From contig CAZUAH010000256.1 of NCBI GenBank assembly GCA_964617665.1, forward strand, positions 1-18,972: 18,972 nt of DNA, in the 5' to 3' direction. Each line of letters opens with the position of its first letter. The first letter of the stretch is position 1. Positions 14,626-18,972 of this stretch are shown here, piece after piece. Below the pieces are notes generated by a model that did no database searches, was not told where the DNA came from, and was given only the letters and a program-made list of their open reading frames with translations. Made by a program: the position numbers and the translations under genes. The DNA is from JADHUC01 sp964617665. Lineage in GTDB: Bacteria; Planctomycetota; Planctomycetia; Pirellulales; Pirellulaceae.

Positions 14626-17600
14626 ATGGAGATATTCTGGAAAGCCAAATCGCCCATCACGGCTCTCATGGTGTCGCTTGCCGTCGTTGCGGTTGGACGA
14701 GCTGGTGAGACGCAGGAAGCCCCCGACCGTAGAGCGGAGTACGTAGACCGCGTGACTCGCGGCGAAGGGTTCATGCCCTGGCAGGTTCAGGGCGTCTCGG
14801 ACCAGGAGGTGACATTCCGCAAAGAGATCGAATCCCGCAAAGACCGGATGCTGGCCGCTCGCGTACCCGTCGAACATCCGGTGATGCTCAGCCAGGAAGA
14901 GATCGCTCAGGCGAAGCGCAACATCGAGGCCGCGGATTGGGCGCGTGCTTGGTTCGAGGGGCAAAAGAGAATGGCGGACTACGTGGTCGGCCAGCCGGAC
15001 AACTACGTCGAGCGGATGATCCCCGAATTGACACCGGGTTTCGGCTATGCATTCACGTGCCCGAACTGTGTGGGTGTGAAATCTCAAGAGGCGGCATGCA
15101 ATCCTGTTTGGAGCTACCGCAATCCGGACGAACTGCGTTGCCCGTCGTGTGGGCAGGTGTACCCAAGCGACGATTATCCGGAAACGGCTCGATTGGTCTG
15201 TCCGCGGTCCGGTCAGGTGTTTTCCTACTATCTGAACGTCAATGAGCGAGCGCATTCTGATGACCGCTCTGGGAAGTACGCCTATCGTTGGGTCGGCAGA
15301 CCCATGCACGTCAGCTTTACCGGCCTCATTCGTGAACGGAAGGCGTACTTCATGATCGGCGCGGTCAAGAATCTGGCATTCGCCTACCGGTTTACCGGCG
15401 AAACGAAGTATGCGGAACGAGCGAAAGCGATTCTCATTCGGCTCGCTCGCTGCTATCGCAACTGGCTGTACCATGACTATTGGGACAGCATTGCGGACTG
15501 CGATCCCATGTACGCGGCGTACCACGATCGGAACTTGCCGTTGGAATGGAAGCGGCATTTATGTGCCGGCGCCTTCGCCAAAGACACGGCTGACCGAGCG
15601 GCAATGCTGCAGAACTACTGGGGAGCGGGTCGCCTTCATCCAAGTTGCGATGTCGCGACCTATCTCGTGGGTATCTGTCTGGCCTACGATCTGGTCTGCG
15701 ACGCCCAGCGCGCGGATGGATCGGCCGTGTGGACCGAAGCGGATCGAGCGACGGTCGAACGGGATTTGATTATGGAATGGCTCATGGGCGCAGAGCCATT
15801 TCTCGGCGGTCCGGGCAAGGCAACCAATACAAACAACAAGGCGGGGCGAGTGTATTATCCCATGGCGGCCGTTGCCCGGTGCCTTGGGATCACCGAATGG
15901 GCGGATACCGCGTTGCGAGGATTCGAGACGCAGTGTGAGCATTCACTCGCGTACGACGGCTTCAGCTACGAAAGTCCAGCGTACACCTTCTCGACTGCCA
16001 GTTACATCGGGGGCTTGTTGGGTATAGCGGAATCACTTCATGGATTCCAGTGGCCGGACAGCTTCAGCGCTCGCTCTGGCCGTGTGAATCTGTACCAGGA
16101 CGGCGGACGTTTTCATTTACTGATGCTTGCGCTGGTCGATCACTTGCTGCCCGACGGTCGCCTGCCGCCGCTGGCGGATACGCCGGTCACCAACAGACCC
16201 AGCCGCCACATTATCGACGTCGGATTCAAGCGTCTTCCGCAAGCGTACGGTAAGCTGTTCCAGGTCGCCAGTCGTTGGTCCCGGCCAACTGAATACGCTG
16301 TGCTTCACGTGGACGCATCTTCGGTCCCGACGGCCGCGAATGAAGACATCGGATTGGATCCGCCGGAGCTCTACTTCCCCTCGCTAATGACGGCTTTCTT
16401 GCGACACGGCAAGGGGCCACAAGCCACTGCGTTGTCCCTGACCTTCTCGCCCGACGGCGGGCATCGCCACTACGATAACCTTGCGTTGCTCTATACCGAT
16501 CGCGGCCATACGATACTGGGCGACCAAGGATACATTGGCGACACGCCTATGAACCGATGGATCCGAAGCACGTTCAGCCACAATCTGGTGGTCGTTGATG
16601 ATCAAGAGCAACTGAAACGCAAGGGCAACGACCGCCGACGCCCGAAGCTTCATCTAATGGCGACCTCGCCCAAGATGTCCGTTGTGGAGGCATCGTCGCA
16701 AGTGTATCCACAATGCGACCAATACCGGCGGACTGTTGCGCTGGTCAAAGGTCCCGGCGCAGAGACCTTTGCCGTTGACATCTTCCGTGTCCGTGGCGGT
16801 AGGAAGCACGCCTACCGCGTGTTCAGTGAATTGGCCGCGAGTGATGCATCCGAGGCCGATCTTCGATTCGACGGATTGGATATGCCACCCGAACCGCCGT
16901 TGCCTCAAGTCGGCGGCAGCACGAAGCCGGAGGATATCTTCGGACTGCGGGATGCCCGTTCCAGTGGCGATCCACCGGCCACATGGCAGGCCATCTGGTC
17001 TCAGTCGGATCGTTCCTACCGGCTGTGGCTGCTTTCCCAAGTCGATCAGGTCCAAGCGTCGAACGGTCCTGGTCAAGAGCACGGAAGGCAGATAGGCCGA
17101 CGTGTGCGGTATGTGGATGCAGTTCGCGCCGGAGACGGCGTGAGCAGCGTTTTCGTCGCCATTCACGAACCAAGCGACACTGCAAACGAGTGGCCGATCC
17201 GCGCGGCCAGCAGACTGGAGGTCCCAAAGGAGGCTGGCCCCGAGGCCGTCGCCGTGAAGATCGAATCGGCGTGGGGCCGATACCTGCTCCTCAGCGATTT
17301 CGCCAACGAAACCGCAGTCGATGGAGTGCGATTCGCCGGGGCCTTTGGAGTTCTGTGTCGAGGGCCCACAGGCGGAAAATGGCTGTTCACCGTGGGCGCG
17401 TTCACACTTCAACAAGACGCCTTCGGCTTTTCCAACGCGAGCGCCCAGTGGCACGGCGCTGTGTTGAGCAACACGGAGACGGTGATCGCAACGTCGACCG
17501 ACAAGCCTCTCGACTGGCCGATGCTCCCCGACAACTGCCAGAACTACGCGTTAGTGAACGACAGCGCATACGACACCGGCTTTCCCATGCAGGAAGTGGG

Positions 17601-17697
17601 CACACGAGCCATCACAGTCCGTCGTTTCCCGCTGCCCGAAGTAACATCGTTCCAACTGCCTGCCGTGAGATGGGTATCCCGGAACGCTGCCGAATGA
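14626..17697 (+). CDS. Secreted heparinase II/III-like polysaccharide lyase
   Basis: The 1023-residue product is predicted to be an exported lyase that cleaves uronic-acid polysaccharides by beta-elimination. ATG 14626 is chosen because a signal peptide follows (SPITALMVSLAVVAVGRAG); GAGG sits close upstream, and GTG codons at 14599 and 14617 are alternatives. Residues about 90-530 form the alpha/alpha toroid (for example YAERAKAILIRLARCYRNW and FSYESPAYTFSTASYIGGLL). Residues about 585-1000 are the heparinase II/III beta domain, with GGHRHYDNLALLYTDRGH (H613, H615, D617), LGDQGY and STFSHNLVVVDDQEQ (H652). A CxxC (C145, C148) and CPSC (C172, C175) pair forms a zinc-knuckle-like insert. The protein is larger than classic heparinases (about 630-770). 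Together with the preceding gene it probably forms an operon; it ends at a palindrome facing a convergent gene. The substrate is unknown. Confidence 0.87.
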   Translation: MEIFWKAKSPITALMVSLAVVAVGRAGETQEAPDRRAEYVDRVTRGEGFMPWQVQGVSDQEVTFRKEIESRKDRMLAARVPVEHPVMLSQEEIAQAKRNIEAADWARAWFEGQKRMADYVVGQPDNYVERMIPELTPGFGYAFTCPNCVGVKSQEAACNPVWSYRNPDELRCPSCGQVYPSDDYPETARLVCPRSGQVFSYYLNVNERAHSDDRSGKYAYRWVGRPMHVSFTGLIRERKAYFMIGAVKNLAFAYRFTGETKYAERAKAILIRLARCYRNWLYHDYWDSIADCDPMYAAYHDRNLPLEWKRHLCAGAFAKDTADRAAMLQNYWGAGRLHPSCDVATYLVGICLAYDLVCDAQRADGSAVWTEADRATVERDLIMEWLMGAEPFLGGPGKATNTNNKAGRVYYPMAAVARCLGITEWADTALRGFETQCEHSLAYDGFSYESPAYTFSTASYIGGLLGIAESLHGFQWPDSFSARSGRVNLYQDGGRFHLLMLALVDHLLPDGRLPPLADTPVTNRPSRHIIDVGFKRLPQAYGKLFQVASRWSRPTEYAVLHVDASSVPTAANEDIGLDPPELYFPSLMTAFLRHGKGPQATALSLTFSPDGGHRHYDNLALLYTDRGHTILGDQGYIGDTPMNRWIRSTFSHNLVVVDDQEQLKRKGNDRRRPKLHLMATSPKMSVVEASSQVYPQCDQYRRTVALVKGPGAETFAVDIFRVRGGRKHAYRVFSELAASDASEADLRFDGLDMPPEPPLPQVGGSTKPEDIFGLRDARSSGDPPATWQAIWSQSDRSYRLWLLSQVDQVQASNGPGQEHGRQIGRRVRYVDAVRAGDGVSSVFVAIHEPSDTANEWPIRAASRLEVPKEAGPEAVAVKIESAWGRYLLLSDFANETAVDGVRFAGAFGVLCRGPTGGKWLFTVGAFTLQQDAFGFSNASAQWHGAVLSNTETVIATSTDKPLDWPMLPDNCQNYALVNDSAYDTGFPMQEVGTRAITVRRFPLPEVTSFQLPAVRWVSRNAAE

Positions 17698-17715
17698 CGT
17701 CGAATGTTCGACGTC
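17696..17715. terminator. Perfect palindrome between convergent genes, possible bidirectional terminator
   Basis: GACGTCGAA and TTCGACGTC form a perfect dyad around TG (practically an 8-bp stem with a four-base loop). It begins inside the stop codon of the lyase gene and ends eight bases before the stop of the convergent gene. It lacks T-tracts on either side, so Rho-independent termination is uncertain. Confidence 0.45.
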
Positions 17716-17722
17716 CGGTGAG

Positions 17723-18952
17723 CTACGAGGCTTCTTCTGTTTCAAAGAGTTCTTCGAGTTGATCGAAGGAGAATTCCGTCTCAATTCGACCGTGGATCAC
17801 GGAGTGGCCCTCGAGGGTCTCTCCCGACCACAACGTAGCGCTCTGCAAGAACGAGAGGACGCGCGGCAATATCAACCTGCGTTGTGCATCCAGCGACCCG
17901 TCGCTCTCGATGGCCGTGCGAGCCATCCCCAGCAGATTCTCCACGGTCTGCTTGACTTGGTCGGACTGTTCCGGCTTCTCGGAGATCGCACGGCCCTGCA
18001 CAACGAGTCGATTCGTCGAATTACTCCAGTCGGCGCCGATACCAACGAACTGAGTTTCGTCAAGCAAGGGGCCGACGAACGGTTTCCAAAGGTCATCGTC
18101 GATCCCTCTCATCTGAAGCCACCGATGTTCGCGGTTATCAAAGGCAATCGTCATGAGTCCTCCGTCGACGGCTGCCCATCGATCCGCCCAATCATATCGC
18201 GGCGCTCCGTCAATATGGACGGCAATCACGCCTTGGATAAGCTTTTCGCCACTCGCAAACACCAACGTTCGGTCGTCAGGAACATAGACGAATACCTTCG
18301 CTGGACCGAGAGCCGGAATCGCCGGCAACCCAAAATACTCACATTGCCGATACTCTTTCGCGACCGTGTCGGGAAGAAGCTTCAAAAGAAGGCGTTTCCA
18401 ATCGTAAGGCTGTATCATACGTACCATCGAGTGACCGGTGCTGAACATCGTCCTGTGCGGCTGTTCCTCCGTCCCATTCTTGTCAAACGCTACCAGCACA
18501 TCGGCGGCGATAAGCTCGGCTTTCTCGACCCTGAGCAGCAGCTCTTCATCTACAGCCAAAGCTTTCATCCATGTGAGGAGCCCCGTGTTGCAATGGTCCT
18601 TCATCGGCTGCAGGTCAGCCCGGCGAAACAGCTCCGCCGGCCGCACAACAAGGACGGCCGATCCCTTGCGGGCAATCATCGCAGGATCGAATGGCTTTCG
18701 CCGAAAAAGGTCCTCGTCGGGAGAACGCCCTGGCTGTTGCCCGGCGGGCGTAATTGTCGAGTCCTGTTTGCTTGCCCTTTCGACAATCCTGGTTGCGATT
18801 CGTGGTTGATCCGACTTGTCGGGCTTCTTCGCCACACATCGAACCGCCGTCGCCCCGACTGCAAAAAGTACGATCGCGACAACAGACGCCCACTGGATCA
18901 TTTTCGTCTTCGTTGCTGAATCTCGCACCGAGCCATCCTTTGCTCGTAACAT
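17723..18952 (-). CDS. Membrane-anchored protein of unknown function
   Basis: I do not recognise this 409-residue protein. Starting at ATG 18952, it has a short polar N-terminus, one transmembrane segment (about residues 19-38, MIQWASVVAIVLFAVGATAV), a low-complexity polar linker (about 40-85) and a soluble domain of alternating strands and helices. Visible strands include KGSAVLVVRPAELFRRADL, LIAADVLVAFDKNG, AKVFVYVPDDRTLVFASG, LMTIAFDN and RLVVQGRAISEK, with SFDQLEELFETEEAS at the end. No catalytic motif or cysteine pair was seen. It is type II in topology by inference. The long plus-strand frame over it looks like a shadow: no family character and no membrane segment. It converges on the lyase gene and is probably unrelated to the carbohydrate genes. 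Upstream of the start the window ends. Confidence 0.7.
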   Translation of the reverse strand: MLRAKDGSVRDSATKTKMIQWASVVAIVLFAVGATAVRCVAKKPDKSDQPRIATRIVERASKQDSTITPAGQQPGRSPDEDLFRRKPFDPAMIARKGSAVLVVRPAELFRRADLQPMKDHCNTGLLTWMKALAVDEELLLRVEKAELIAADVLVAFDKNGTEEQPHRTMFSTGHSMVRMIQPYDWKRLLLKLLPDTVAKEYRQCEYFGLPAIPALGPAKVFVYVPDDRTLVFASGEKLIQGVIAVHIDGAPRYDWADRWAAVDGGLMTIAFDNREHRWLQMRGIDDDLWKPFVGPLLDETQFVGIGADWSNSTNRLVVQGRAISEKPEQSDQVKQTVENLLGMARTAIESDGSLDAQRRLILPRVLSFLQSATLWSGETLEGHSVIHGRIETEFSFDQLEELFETEEAS

Positions 18953-18959
18953 TTCGATT

Positions 18960-18965
18960 CTCCTC
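18960..18965 (-). promoter_or_regulatory. Ribosome binding site deciding the start of the unknown membrane protein
   Basis: On the minus strand GAGGAG is followed by seven bases and then ATG at 18952. This strong Shine-Dalgarno site favours that start over the in-frame ATG at 18967, which lies on top of it. Confidence 0.65.
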
Positions 18966-18972
18966 ATGAGAA

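Noticed and set aside
14581..15558. Minus-strand frame of 325 codons over the start of the heparinase-like gene
   Set aside because: It is antisense to a conserved signal peptide and toroid domain, and its translation is low in recognisable motifs.
16654..17454. Minus-strand frame of 266 codons over the end of the heparinase-like gene
   Set aside because: Shadow of the lyase beta domain; no family features.
17759..18919. Plus-strand open frame of 386 codons opposite the unknown membrane protein
   Set aside because: The minus-strand frame has a strong ribosome site, a transmembrane segment and regular secondary-structure pattern; the plus frame has none.

Overview
This window most likely comes from a member of the Planctomycetota, probably Pirellulales-like. 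That is an inference from gene content: a secreted sulfatase, a PQQ-type beta-propeller protein starting its mature region with WPGWRG, several very large secreted carbohydrate-active proteins, a moderately GC-rich base composition, and weak or absent Shine-Dalgarno sites on some genes. No rRNA, tRNA, transposase or CRISPR array was seen.

Layout. Left arm, minus strand: a sulfatase (2514-3998) followed, with an ATGA overlap, by a large exo-rhamnogalacturonan-lyase-like protein (1-2517). A 253-bp divergent spacer (3999-4251) separates them from the plus-strand genes: a PfkB-family sugar kinase (4252-5208), a short XylA-like isomerase (5281-6315), a secreted PQQ-repeat propeller (6484-7782), a membrane-anchored endonuclease/exonuclease/phosphatase-fold protein (7918-8934) and a small Mth938-domain protein (8962-9342). 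After a 158-bp spacer holding a striking long hairpin come three big secreted proteins: a two-CBM clan-A glycoside hydrolase (9501-12236), a mosaic beta-propeller protein (12443-14620) and, 5 bp further on, a heparinase II/III-like polysaccharide lyase (14626-17697). A minus-strand gene of unknown function (17723-18952) converges on the last one across a short perfect palindrome.

How the genes may work together (inference): two predicted lyase-type enzymes, a sulfatase, a retaining glycosidase and a lyase-associated propeller, all exported, would strip sulfate from and depolymerise an anionic, uronic-acid-containing polysaccharide. The cytoplasmic isomerase and kinase could then feed released sugars into central metabolism. 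No transporter, SusC/SusD pair, regulator or sulfatase-maturing enzyme is inside the window, so the substrate and regulation cannot be fixed from here.

The most unusual non-coding signal is the dyad at 9367-9448. It has a 24-bp stem plus a 4-bp inner stem, and every departure from Watson-Crick pairing in the 24-bp stem is a G-U pair when read as plus-strand RNA. Other points of interest are a dispersed-type palindrome at 6390-6444, an altered metal-site segment in the XylA-like protein, a zinc-knuckle-like CxxC pair in the lyase and the mosaic architecture of the propeller protein.
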